A DNA stretch of 64,000 bases. Origin: Hawksworthiomyces lignivorus (lineage: Eukaryota; Ascomycota; Sordariomycetes; Ophiostomatales; Ophiostomataceae). This document shows positions 24,606 through 35,790 of the stretch, in pieces. Position numbers and translations under genes: made by a program. The stretch is from assembly GCA_002917075.1 (NCBI GenBank), contig NTMA01000022.1, forward strand, positions 248,001 through 312,000, given 5' to 3'. Every line of letters starts with the position of its first letter. Position 1 is the stretch's first letter. A model generated the notes under the pieces. It was not told the origin of the DNA, ran no database searches, and was given only the letters and a program-made list of their open reading frames with translations.

Positions 24606-26007
24606 ATGGCGTTCTCTAAAGTTGGTATCACCAAAATCACCAACTGCCGACTACTACAAGACGATAAGTTGGTAGATGCTGACCTCTGGGTTAGCTCTAT
24701 TACGGGCAAGGTTGTTGATAGCCAAACCGCTTTCTTTGACGAGCATCGGGTTCCAGACCAAATTCTGGATGTGGGTGGCCGCATTGTTGCACCTGGCCTC
24801 ATAGACTGCCAGCTTAACGGTGCATTTGGATTCAACTTCTCTAGCAGTATAGAAGACGGCTCTTTATATCGGAAGAAGATATCTGTTGTGAACAAAGAAT
24901 TGATAAAGACCGGGGTAACATCCTACTTACCTACCGTTACGAGCCAGAAGCCAGAATTATACCGCAGAGTAAGATAATGATACCAACCCCCTCTCACACA
25001 AGCTCATAGATAGAAATTAACAACACAGACTTTGCCATTTCTTGGTCCTTCAGGAGCAGATCGCAACTACCAAGATGGTTCTGAGTCTCTGGGAGCCCAT
25101 GTTGAGGGCCCCTTTTTGAGCCCCACGAAAAATGGCATTCACGACGTAAGTGTTCTTCGGAACGCTGAAGATTTCGATGACATCCTCGATTGTTATGGAG
25201 AGGAAAATGTAGCCGAAAATAAAATACAGATGATCACGGTTGCCCCAGAAAGAGGCCGGATGATGCAACTCATCCCCAAATTAAAAGCAAGGGGCGTGGT
25301 CTGCTCCATCGGGCATACTGAAGCAACATATGAAGATGCCTCAAAAGCTGTGGAGGCCGGAGCGACAATGATTACGCACCTTTTCAATGCCATGCGACCC
25401 CTTCACCATCGCAATCCGGGGATATTTGGCGTCCTTGGAAGCGTCAACAGCAGAAATCGCCCATACTTCGGCATCATTGCAGATGGCATCCATCTCCATC
25501 CCACCACCATCAAGATCGCTTTCGATGCCCATCCCGGTGGCCTCATTCTCGTTACAGATGCCATGCACATGGTCGGATTGCCAGATGGCCGATATGACTG
25601 GACCAACGGTGGTGTTACTGGTGTTATTGTCAAAGTGGGCTCGAAGCTTCTCTTGGATGGCTCTGACAAAATCGCAGGAAGGTAGGTTGAATATCCAGAC
25701 GACCATGGGCTAAACAGATAAATAATACTGACAGAAAATTAAAAATAGCTCGATTAGTCTCATTGAGTGTGTAAACAATTTTCTTACTTGGACTGGCGCG
25801 ACCATTGCTCAGGCGTTGAATGCTGTGACGGCTACTCCAGCCGCCATGCTTGGTCTTACGGGAGTGAAAGGCTCGCTAGTTACAGGAGCCGACGCAGATC
25901 TGGTGGTACTCTCAGAAAAAATTACGAATGGTGCTACACAGCTCGTCATCGACGAAGTCTGGAAATTTGGCGCACCAGCCTTCCGTCGACAAGTTAAAAC
26001 ACTTTAA
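24606..26007 (+). CDS. nagA: N-acetylglucosamine-6-phosphate deacetylase
   Basis: Three exons, 24606-24968, 25029-25681 and 25749-26007, all phase-consistent; 424 residues. It removes acetate from GlcNAc-6-P, giving glucosamine-6-P for NagB. The amidohydrolase fold is clear: APGLIDCQLNGAFG near 62-75, metal-site Glu147 in GAHVEGPFL, His217 in SIGHTEAT, His238 in THLFNAM, and Asp298 in VTDAM. The third exon restores the C-terminal ALNAVTATPAAMLGL helix and GADADLVVLSE strand. The gene lies between nagB (divergent) and murQ (same direction), matching consecutive pathway steps. In this cluster it would receive GlcNAc-6-P from both the kinase and the MurQ reaction. Confidence 0.95.
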
Positions 26008-26608
26008 ACAAAATCAGCGATAGAGACTACAAGCAGGTCATTTTAGTTAATAGACGGCGACGGTGATACCAGATAGAAAGGCGCACTAGACAGGTTCATT
26101 GAAAATTATTATACATGCAGCTGCAGAAAGTTCAGCATATATCTCTTATGAATGGACATGTTACATAGGAAAGCCTTGGTAAAGCTCTACTGCAGGGCGC
26201 ACACCGGCCTCTTCGGGAATGTTTTGGCTTGGCATTCATAGAATAAGAGCAGAGGTTCATCTAGACTGGCGCAATGGTGTTGCATTTCAGTGGGTCGGGG
26301 AGCCGAAGGCGAGAAAATTCTCTTTGTCTAGCACGGAGTAAAGACGAACGCTAAATTCATTTCACGCAGCCACTCATTCCCACTCTCGGAGAATGAAGTA
26401 CTCCGTACCTAGAGCCGCCAATTGTTCTGTCCGAGCCCAAGCTGTGTGTGGAAACGTAACCCCCCCGCGGAAATTAGTATTGGTCAGACGCACGGGAAAA
26501 TTCCACCCTGCCTATGTATATATTCTCTAGGCAAACTATTTGTCAATCTAGATCCAGATTCGATATCATATTTTGAAACAAAATCAGCGCGTGAGCGGAT
26601 CTCACAGG
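26008..26608. other. nagA-murQ spacer with murQ promoter
   Basis: About 600 bp containing the nagA 3' flank and the murQ promoter. A TATATA stretch near 26516-26523 lies about 90 bp upstream of the murQ ATG. An inverted CGGAG/CTCCG repeat at 26387-26405 is listed separately. Confidence 0.5.
26387..26405. promoter_or_regulatory. CGGAG-N9-CTCCG inverted repeat upstream of murQ
   Basis: Perfect 5-bp arms CGGAG and CTCCG, placing CGG and CCG 13 bp apart, about 200 bp before the murQ ATG. Inverted CGG triplets are the classic target of Zn2Cys6 dimers. Function is inferred. Confidence 0.4.
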
Positions 26609-27901
26609 ATGACGGCCGCCTCATTGGGAGACTTGCAAACGGAGCAGCGGAACTCGAAGACATCCCAGATCGACTGCGTACCGACCATCGAGCTGTGCCG
26701 TGAGTTTACACATGTGTTGATACTTGTATAGAGATGTGCAACTTTTACCAGTATGGAATAACTTACAACTCTCTCTGAGCATAGAGATCATCAATGAGCA
26801 GGACCAGGAAGTTGCGGGAGCGGTGAAGCTGTGTCTTGCCGAGATTGCGCAAGCAATTGATCTCATCGTACCTCGCATCGCTTCTGGCGGCAGAGTTATA
26901 TACATCGGCGCGGGAACCAGCGGCAGGTATGCTTTCCTAATGGCAAGACGAAGTCTCCTTTTGAGCTCGAATGCTGACACTTTCATCTCGGATAGATTAG
27001 GAGTACTAGATGCATCAGAGATGTGCGTTATTCGCCTAGCGATATATGTGGTGTAAGACTAACTGAAGTTTCATAGTCCCCCGACATTCTCGGCACCTCC
27101 ATGGCAATTTGTTGGGCTGATAGCCGGCGGTGACAAAGCTTTACGCACAGCGGTAGAGGGAGCAGAGGATTCAGTGACGCTAGCAGGAGAAGAGCTCTCA
27201 AACTTGTCGCCTCCTATTGGCAGCAACGACGTCCTCATCGGAATAGCATCATCAGGACGTACACCTTACGCTCTTGGTGGATTAAAATATGCTAGATCAG
27301 CGGGAGCTGCGACGATAGGGTTAGCTTGTGTCAAGCCGAGCCAGATGAGAGGTCTATGCGATGTCCTCATCGAGTGTGTGACAGGACCAGAGGTAGTGAC
27401 CGGAAGCACAAGAATGAAGGCTGGCACTGCGACTAAAATGGTAGGACATGACGTGAACAACGCACCTACTAGCTCTTATTCGTGTCTCTGTCGCTAACTT
27501 CGACTTATTTTGCAGATTCTAAACATGATTTCTACGGGCTCACAAGTCCGAACGGGAAAGACCTTTGGAAACCTGGTACGTGTCCGTAGATTGATATGTG
27601 AATTTGCTCAAAGCCAGCTGGGAGTTTGCTAACCCTATAGATGGTCGACCTGCAAATGTCAAACGAGAAGCTCAGAGACCGGGCCCGTCGTGTTGTCCGC
27701 TCGGTAGTGCCAGCCAATTCAGCACGAGACGTCTGCAAGGACTCTGAAGTAGACGATATTCTGGCTGGCTGCGACGGCAACGTCAAGCTCAGTATCTTAG
27801 TAGCAATATCAGGAATGTCACCAGAGCGAGCAAAAGCAGTGTTGCAGAAAAATGGAGGAATGCTGAGCAAGGCTCTCCGAGGTATCAATAATAAAATATA
27901 A
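26609..27901 (+). CDS. murQ: MurQ-type N-acetylmuramate-6-phosphate etherase (SIS domain)
   Basis: Six exons, 26609-26699, 26785-26926, 26996-27022, 27077-27440, 27516-27575 and 27641-27901; 314 residues, close to the bacterial length of about 300. The bacterial enzyme cleaves the lactyl ether of MurNAc-6-P, giving GlcNAc-6-P and D-lactate. Landmarks: LQTEQRN at the N-terminus, sugar-phosphate SIS motif IGAGTSGR near 74-81, LDASE with Glu86, EGAED with Glu117, ASSGRTPY, EVVTGSTRMKAGTATK, and the GKTFGNLMVD join. The two glutamates reported as important in E. coli MurQ (Glu83, Glu114, from memory) are both kept at identical spacing. A 27-bp exon carries LGVLDASE. The gene is intron-rich and so not recent bacterial contamination. 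A regulatory, GKRP-like role is the alternative, but conserved catalytic residues and cluster context favour an enzyme. Confidence 0.92.
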
Positions 27902-28257
27902 ATGTACTTTTCATTGTTTGCATCATCTGTTAAAGGATTCCTACAATCTGCATCAGCATTCTCTGGCCTTTGTATTGAAATTTCAATCGGAGTTATATTA
28001 GTATAGATTAATAGAGAGCTATATCATCTACAACCGCTTGGAAAGCAAGCCTGAAATAAATTTAGATGTAATGTCGTCAATTGAAGTCTCCTCTTCATCG
28101 CGGAAAAATGTTGCTTGTGATATGTTTTTGTTCTACAGATATGAATGCTGACAATCGGGAGTGGAAGACGCCGGCATCACCTCGTACATCTCACTTCAGT
28201 TCCGTGAAATAGCTACTTTCATGGCCGTTGTCTGCTTCAGCACATTTGGAATCTATT
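27902..28257. other. Convergent spacer murQ / sugar kinase
   Basis: About 355 bp of AT-rich sequence between convergent 3' ends. It should hold both polyadenylation regions; nothing else seen. Confidence 0.5.
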
Positions 28258-29472
28258 TCAAACACCGATTTTATTATTTGCTAAGAATCGCGCCCCTTCG
28301 AGAGCAGGCCTTTCTACCTTTATTGTCCACTTAAACTCAATGCCCCTTCGCATCAGTTCTTTCTGCACCCTACTGTTGTATACATCATTGCACAAAACAC
28401 CTCCTGCCATTACAAAAGAAGTGGCAGCTGGGCTCATCTTCTGAAGAAGGAGCAGATCAGCCACTAAATCAGCAAGGCTTGTAGCTCCGCGCTCAAGAAT
28501 TTGCTTCGCCATGATATCTGTCTCACTGAGTGATAAGACTAACTGGGCAGCTCGGGCTATAGTCTTTGGTGGCGAAGGTGAATTGGGTGTCGATCTAGTA
28601 TTGCTAGGTGCCAGAATACAGGAGAGTAGATTAGTAGGGTCGAATTCTCCCTCAGTCTCTCTGGAGAAATATTCGAACACCGCTTCGCTGAGAGGGGGAA
28701 AATCCTGCTGAAGATTGTCGGACCTTAGGGAATCACTCGTCCTTAAGGCAACCCTCAGCGCCTCTCTACCGATAGCGAATCCGGAACCCTCATCTCCCAG
28801 AAGCGGACCCCAGCCGCCTATTCTTCCTGTCCTCGAGAACTTATTGCTGCTCTTATCACGGATATAGCTCATAGCAACAGATCCTGTTCCAGCTACAAGA
28901 ACAACGGCTGATTCTATAGAGGGCTGCATGGCGGCATTGACAGATAAGAGGTCAATATCGGTGGTGATGGTCAAACGCGGGCCTACAGGTATGCCAAGCA
29001 GCTGGGCAACGGCAGTATCAATTGCAGGAGCCAAGGATGGTCTGTCGTATCCAGCAATCCCAACCCAAGCGGACGAGATAGGCAAGCTGAAGATGGTTTC
29101 TGACTTGGCATCCACATGTTTAGCGATAGCAACATTGATGGCTGAAGTGATAACTGAAATGGTTGCCTCGACACCGATAGTAGAACTATTATTGTTAGAT
29201 TCATTATTCGACTTTATGCCCCTGGCATACAGCAACAAAAGTGGGGTACACTATGAGCATGGAGAAGCGACTCACGGATTACTGGGGCCAGCTTCTCCTA
29301 TGGAGGCTGCACCTGAAGAGCTCAACAAGACGGCGGTACACGAAGATCCTCCGCCGTCGACGCACAGGAAGTATGTGAGGCTTGGTGCCGTGGCATTTTG
29401 AATATCTGAGATTTTGGCAGAGATAGATTTCGCCCCTCTGCTCTCAGTTGCATGACTCATGGCAGCTTCCAT
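28258..29472 (-). CDS. BadF/NAGK-type N-acetylhexosamine kinase
   Basis: Two exons on the minus strand, 29472-29276 and 29221-28258, with a 54-bp intron; 386 residues from the chosen Met. In-frame Met codons at 29544 and 29460 are alternatives. ASKHA-fold landmarks: phosphate loop VDGGGSSCTAVL at about 38-49, VGIAGYDRP, VLVAGTGSVAMSY, and GGWGPLLGDEGSGFAIG, which is diagnostic of the BadF/BadG/BcrA/BcrD group that includes animal NAGK and clostridial MurK. Those enzymes phosphorylate GlcNAc, and MurK also MurNAc, at C6. Here the product would feed NagA directly or MurQ. It is convergent with murQ and divergent from the transporter. Substrate choice between GlcNAc and MurNAc cannot be decided from sequence. 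Confidence 0.9.
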
Positions 29473-30035
29473 ATCGAGCTCTTCTGCGGAGTGGTGCTTA
29501 TCGAAGCGAATGAAGGTGTTCAACGGCAAGCTGCAGCAATTCATGCACGTAGTTGAGCAAGCAGATCAATAGATTGCATGCTGATATAACGAAAACTGGT
29601 TGCTGGGACCGAGTACCTGGCATCCTTTGCCCCTAGGTGCTTCCGAGGTCCAGTCATTTTTCTTTTAATTCAGCGCCACCCACATTTAGGGTCGGCCAAT
29701 GTGTTATCAGTGGGTACGGAACTATAGACTCGCCACGCGACCAACTAGATACAGAAAACTAGCACAATGATTCTTTGCCCGGAGTGATCGGAGTACACCT
29801 ACTCCGAATACAATTACGGAGTATTGAGATTGCGGGGAATTGGTGCAAAACTTCTTTTAATGTCTCGTGCAGCTTCACCCGATATCAGGAGGTGGAATTA
29901 AATATATAATATCTCCAGAAAATACGATTATACGAATTTTCTTTGTTATGAATTTCATATTTTCTAATTCTAACAGTTGATTCGGCTGGTCCTTTTTATT
30001 CTCTTACTCGTGCACACCAATATTCTACCATAGTC
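29473..30035. promoter_or_regulatory. Shared divergent promoter region kinase / transporter
   Basis: About 560 bp between the divergent kinase and transporter genes. Three CGGAGT words lie within 29788-29825, two of them as an inverted repeat. An AT-rich TATA-like stretch lies near 29903-29912. Confidence 0.5.
29789..29806. promoter_or_regulatory. CGGAGTA-N4-TACTCCG inverted repeat
   Basis: Perfect 7-bp arms with a 4-bp centre, so CGG and CCG are 12 bp apart, about 230 bp upstream of the transporter ATG. A further CGGAGTA begins at about 29817. This is the strongest operator-like site in the cluster and resembles the murQ upstream repeat. It is a candidate for the nearby Zn2Cys6 regulator; unproven. 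Confidence 0.5.
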
Positions 30036-31578
30036 ATGGAAGAGAGCAAAGCCGACACACCAGCCGTCGAGGCACAGCACCCGGTGCAGCCAGCGGTTGA
30101 AGGAGAGGACAGCTCATGGAGCCCACCAGCCTCGAAGCTCGTGCGCTTTTACTCTCACCCATGGACGCAAATCAACCTGATTAGCTTTATCTTCTTCTGC
30201 CTTCCTGGAGTGCGTCCTATATTTTGAGTTCTATTCAGCGAAGATTAGATTTTTTTTTGTGCGGATTGTTTATAATTGTCTTTTCCGTTATGTGCTGACT
30301 TGTTTTGCAATCCAGATGTACAATGCGCTGAGTGGACTCGGTGGCTCTGGCCAAGTCAACTCGACGGTCGCAGCCAATGCAACGGTCGCCCTCCTCTCGA
30401 CGACCGCCGCTACGGCTCTCTTCTTTGTGGGGCCTATCTTCTCGTATGTCGGCCCGCGCATCTGCTTTCTCATCGGCGGGTGGACGTATGCCTTGTACAG
30501 CGGTTCTCTGCTCTCCTACAACCACAACAAGAACGGCGCCTTTGTCATCGCGTCAGGCGCCATCCTCGGTGTGGGCGCCTCCTTCATCTGGATCGTCCAA
30601 GGCGCGACCATGACGACCTATGTTCCCGAGAGCCAGAAGGGCCGCGCGATCGCCGTCTTCTGGATCATCTTCAACCTGGGCGGCGGCGTCGGTTCGCTGG
30701 CCTCGTTCGGGCTCAACTTCCACTCCAAGAGCGGCACGGTGACGGACTCGACGTACATTGCGCTCATGGTGATCATGATCTTTGGCTGGCTGCTGGGCGT
30801 GTTCATCTGCAACCCGCAGCGGATCCGGCTGGCGCAGCTGCACGCCGCCATGGAGACGGAGCGGCGCACGCTCAAGGGGACGATCTCGATCGCGGTGCAG
30901 ACGATGATGAGCTGGCGCGTGGCGTGCATGCTGCCGCTCTTCTTCTGCGCCAACGTGTTCTACTCGTACCAGCAGAACAACGTCAACGGCTACACGTTTA
31001 ACATCCGCAGCCGCTCGCTCAACTCGGCCCTGTACTGGATGGCGCAGATGGTGGGCGGCCTGCTGATCGGCGTCATCCTGGATCTGCCGTGGTTCTCGCG
31101 GCCGATGCGCGCGCGCATCGGCTGGGCCGTCCTGTTCGTGACGGGCATGGTCATCTGGGGCGGCGGCTACGCCTTCCAGAAGTGGGAGGAGGCGCGGCTC
31201 GCGCGCGGCCTCAAGCAGGACATTGACTACATGCAGTCGTCCCTCGCCGCCGGCCCCATGTTCCTGTACATCTTCTACGGCGCGTACGATGCCCTGTGGC
31301 AGGGCTTCTGCTACTGGCTCATCGGCACCGAGTCCAACAGCACCGGCCGCGCGGCCGTCCTCGTCGGCGCGTACAAGACGTTCCAGTCGACCGGCGGCGC
31401 CATGGCCTGGCGCATCAACGCCCTCGGCAAGTCCGGCATGACGCAGTTCGCCATGGACTGGGGCCTGTGCATGGGCAGCCTGCTGATCGTCCTTCCCACG
31501 GTGTGGACAGTCACCCGGCAGACGACGCTCGAGCAGGAGGCGGGATTCTTGCCATCGGATACGAAGGAAGATAATTAA
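30036..31578 (+). CDS. UNC93-like MFS transporter, candidate amino-sugar importer
   Basis: Two exons, 30036-30209 and 30316-31578, with a 106-bp GTGCGT...CAG intron in phase 0; 478 residues. About 11-12 hydrophobic helices are visible, beginning with INLISFIFFCLPG. The pattern, including the GLGGSGQ and NATVALLS segments after helix 1 and the AMAWRINALG segment near the end, fits the UNC93-like branch of fungal MFS proteins. Plasma-membrane location is expected. Fungal GlcNAc importers (Ngt1) are also MFS proteins, and this gene shares a promoter region with the sugar kinase, so import of GlcNAc, MurNAc or a related sugar is the best inference. The second exon is notably GC-rich compared with its flanks. 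Other substrates cannot be excluded. Confidence 0.85.
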
Positions 31579-33081
31579 AAATTGTCATGGGGCACAAAAG
31601 TATCGGCTCCTAGAGCTCTGTCACCAGTATGGCACAAACATGCTGAGGTTGTACTTAATATTTGATGCTATAGCTATCTATGGCTCGACGATAAAAAAAA
31701 AACTTTTTAATATTCCATCTCTTCTTAGATTCACCTACTTAATTCAGATCTCAGTTAGAGGTACTGTATCTAACGTTCTTTCTTATTGGCATTATTTGTA
31801 CTTCGAATGACTACGGCTGGACCGCCAGCGGCCTCGATTTTCTCCACCCACGTCTTCGAGTTGTCACCCATCAGCTCTGTCCTGCTCTAGAAAGATTAGC
31901 TGTGATGGGGAAGGAAAGCAAGTGAGGGGAAGCCTCTTAGGGGAAGCTTCGTGCTCTCAAAGTGGCAAAGGCAGTAGGGAGCAAGTGCTAAGAGCATAGG
32001 TGCCGCATCTAGCACAAGGCCAGCAGGATTTCACCTTCTAGTGATGACCCCAAAGCATCAAATTAAGCGTGGGAGAGTGGTAGAACAAAGAGAGGCGAGG
32101 GCGGCAGAAATTTTGACGTAAACAATCTGGAACAGGCCTCATGATTAGGGCTCCGCAGATACACCATATTTGGTGCGGTGAGCGGGTTTTCTGTCAATTT
32201 GACAGGAATGTCAGGCATGGTCAGTATCTTCTGAAGAAATACTTTACAAAGAACAAAGATATGTAGTCACTTATCAGATTGTATGTGTCATTGGCGTAAT
32301 ATGGAATAAAATGAAGGTAATGAGAGCCTGTTTATTAACAAAATTTCGTGCATATCGCCCCGTTGCAGCTGAAATGCCATATAGCCGGTGATCTGTGATA
32401 CTGTAAAATAGTGCCAGTGTCCTCCTAAAAAGTTGAATTTAACACCAAAAGCGCACTGGTACTGCCTGCCGTAAAACGCTTCAGAACTACCGCCAAGTCC
32501 CCGCTGTAATTAGCCAATAGCAGGAACTGAGGGACAGAAGCTCGCTCAGCCAGCCACATTGTACTTGACAAAGCTTTTTAAGAGGCTATGAAGCTGTAGA
32601 TGACTGAGAACATGATCCAGGTAGCTAAATAAGATATATCAGAAGCTTCGCAAATATACGCAGACTTCCGTGTTCAGTGCCTCTTGAGACCTTGAGTTTC
32701 ACCGCTTTGGCGCAAACCTTTCCACCTGATTAGTCAAAGGATAATAAGCATATCTCGACCCCTGTCAAACACGTGATCGTGGTTGAAGCCCGGACCCTCA
32801 GGGGCCACCACTTTAAGTATTTAGATTTTGCGTGGGGACACATCTTCCCAAAGCTCGTCTTGCCATAGTAGTTCATATCTGCAAGGCAAACGGGGCAATT
32901 TGCATCAATTGGCCTGCCAGCTCCATTTCTGGAGACTCAATCTATCTCATCGTGACAGCTCTCCTCTCTTGGAGGTGTCAATCGTGAAAATTGCCGAAAA
33001 GGCAGAGCTCATTCTCTCTCTTTCCCGCCAATCAAGAGCTGTGCGGTGATATCGCACCACTCTTCAGCTGCTGCCACCACC
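31579..33081. other. Spacer between transporter and C9-methyltransferase
   Basis: About 1.5 kb, AT-rich, without a supported gene. The part just before 33082 is a CT-rich leader typical of highly expressed fungal genes. No repeats or RNA genes recognised. Confidence 0.5.
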
Positions 33082-34811
33082 ATGTCTTCTCAGAAACACC
33101 AGGGCGAGGAGCTCGAGGGCGACATTGCCTTCATCAAGACTCCCCCAGCTCTGCCCTCCAAGTTTGCAACGGGCGTCGACTGCGGCGTCGAAGTCACCAA
33201 CGTGAGTACCATGGAGCTTCGTGCTTGATACGCTAGCTTGCTGTCCCTCGACTATGACCTGTGGTCTTGCTAAATCTGACCCCGATTGCAGTTTGCCACC
33301 ATCAACAACGCTCCGCTGCCCGCCGAGGGCCCCGGTAACGAGTCCTTCTCGAACTATGTTCTCGGCGGCCTGCTGCTGGGCGTGCCCCTCTTTATCGCTC
33401 GCAGCCTCGGCGGCGGCTTCAAGACGACCATCTTCTTCATCGTGGTCCTCCTCTTCCCGATCTTGATCGCCTACTGGACTGTCGCCTCCACCTTCTCGCC
33501 GCGCATCAACGACAAGGCCAAGCTGCCCGGCCGCCCCGTCGAGCACTACATCACGTTCAAGAAGGAGGCGGACCGCCAGCGCTGGAAGGGCCACACCAAG
33601 ATCCCCATGAAGACGTTCTACGAGATGTACTTTGACGGCGACGTCGACTTCAACGGCGACTGCCTGGACGTCATGGAGTACCGCCACGACTGGGCCAACT
33701 TCTCGTTCACGTGGCCGCTGTTCCAGTTCATCATCTTCACCTTCTTCATCGACGTGCTCTTCCACTCGCGCAAGCAGGATGAGGAGCAGATCCGCCCCAA
33801 CTACGACCGCGGCAACGACCACTACGCCTGGTTCCTGGGCCCGCGCATGGTCTACACCAGCGGCGTCTTCTCGGACCCGACCCGCGAGGAGACGCTCGAG
33901 GAGATGCAGGACAACAAGATGGCCATTGTGTGCGAGAAGCTCGCCCTCAAGGAGGGCGAGTCGCTGCTGGACATTGGCTGCGGCTGGGGCTCGCTGGCCC
34001 GCTTCGCCAGCGTCAACTACGGCGCCCACGTCACCGGCGTCACCCTCGCCCGCAACCAGGCCGCCTGGGGCAACGACGGCCTGCGCCGCGCCGGCATCCC
34101 CGAGAGCCAGAGCAACCTGCTGGTCATGGACTACCGCGACATCCCCGCCCGCCGCTTCAACAAGATCTCCCAGCTCGAGATGGGCGAGCACGTCGGCATC
34201 CGCCGCCTCACCACCTTCTTCCGCCAGTGCTACGACATGCTCGAGGACGACGGCGCCATGTACGTCCAGCTCTCCGGCCTGCGCCGCGCCTGGCAGTACG
34301 AGGACTTTATCTGGGGCCTCTTCCTCAACAAGTACATCTTCCCCGGCGCTGACGCCTCCACCCCGCTCGCCAACTATGTCAGCAGCCTCGAGGGCGCCGG
34401 CTTCGAGGTCAAGAGGTGAGTTTCCCGCCATGAAAGGGCCGCAAGATTTGCAGTGTTTTTTTTTCTTTTTTCCCTTGTTTGTTTTTGTGCTAATCATGGC
34501 CCGTCCGTCTCTACAGCATCGACACCGTCGGCATCCACTACTCGGGCACTCTCTGGCGCTGGTACCGCAACTGGCTCGGCAACGCCGAGACCATCAAGGC
34601 CAAGTACGGCCAGCGCTGGTACCGCATCTGGGAGCTGTTCCTGGCCTGGTCCACCATCGCCTCGCGCCAGGGCAGCGCCACCTGCTACCAGATGGTCGTC
34701 GTCAAGAACTTGAACGCCACCCACCGCGTCAAGGGCTTTGCCACCCAGTTCGGCCTGACCGGCGCCCTGGCCGCGAGCCGCGCCGCGGGCAAGGCGACCT
34801 TCCCCAAGTAA
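33082..34811 (+). CDS. Sphingolipid C9-methyltransferase
   Basis: Three exons, 33082-33201, 33292-34415 and 34517-34811, with phase-consistent introns of 90 and 101 bp; 512 residues, the usual family length. The enzyme adds the C9 methyl group to the sphingoid base of fungal glucosylceramide, using S-adenosylmethionine, at the ER membrane. Seen: a pair of membrane helices near residues 60-105, a second hydrophobic stretch (FIIFTFFIDVLF), and a cyclopropane-fatty-acid-synthase-like methyltransferase domain with LLDIGCGWG at 265-273 and the GITLA-like GVTLARNQ. The C-terminal exon keeps the WYRNWL and RIWELFLAW segments. Strong GC3 codon bias suggests high expression. No link to neighbours is apparent. 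Confidence 0.93.
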
Positions 34812-35790
34812 AGTTCCTCCGCCAGCTACAGAACATGCGTCTTTGGCGCGAGAGGGCGTTTGAGAGGATGGAAAAGGGTTGCCTCGGAAATCTCGGGCGG
34901 CGAATAGGGGCAGCGACTACGGATGGGCATAACATGAACTGGCTTCTTAGCAAGGTGTAATGCTTTGCAAGGCGCCACGGCATAGCTCGCTGTCCAACCC
35001 TGGATTATTCGGCGTACGGCTTTTTTCTCGTGCTAAATGGGCCGCCCTCTGACTAGGAAGGAATCTCGAACCTCGCATTTGATCATCTTGTCACATGTTG
35101 AATATTCTGAAATTTGGAAAACCTCTTTCCAAGTTTCCTAATCATCTCAATGTCAAATACACCCTGCCAATGATAGAATAATAATGATGAAATACATTGA
35201 AACGAGAACACTAAATTTTTTTAACTCTCTAAAACGTATCTTACTTGCCAGTAGCTCCACGGGCCGGCAACATGGTGGCGTAGCATACGTGCAGTGCATT
35301 CTCAAATGCCTTGAACAGCCAGTCCAAGTCTTATCTGTCGACATTTATTATTTAACCTGTATCAACTACAGCACATGGGAGATCTTAGTCTAACCAGGAA
35401 CGATATTTCGGTCGATCATACTTGACTGGTAGTCATTGCTATTTTAGCCTTGAGCCTCTCCCATGCTTTTCATCCCTAGGGTCGTTCTGTAGTTGTCCAA
35501 CAAGCAAGCTGCGACCTCAACGGAGATGTGTCCGAGACACAGGTTAAATCCTGCCTCGGCTTCATCCATGTATCTTGAGATGCAATGATATATCTTTGTA
35601 GCAGCTATAAAAGTACTAGGGTATCACTAAAAAATAACAGGCACTAAATCTGACCCTCGACTACAGTAAACAGCACCCAACGAGCCGCATTTCTCTCATT
35701 AGAGTTGCACGACATCCTCTGCTCATTGTTGGGAGCCCGCAAAGTCTCGCAGACTGCCATCCGACTAAGGCGTTTCTCGTCCAACATATT
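34812..35790. other. Convergent spacer
   Basis: About 980 bp between the methyltransferase and the second Zn2Cys6 regulator. AT-rich; I find no gene, tRNA or repeat family here. Confidence 0.5.

Noticed and set aside
33064..34497. 477-codon open frame antisense to the C9-methyltransferase
   Set aside because: It is an effect of strong GC3 codon bias on the other strand; the translation is Val/Ala/Glu/Gly-rich with no family features.
33632..34960. 442-codon forward frame overlapping the C9-methyltransferase
   Set aside because: Shifted-frame shadow rich in Ser/Thr/Ala/Arg; the real frame is well matched to a known enzyme.
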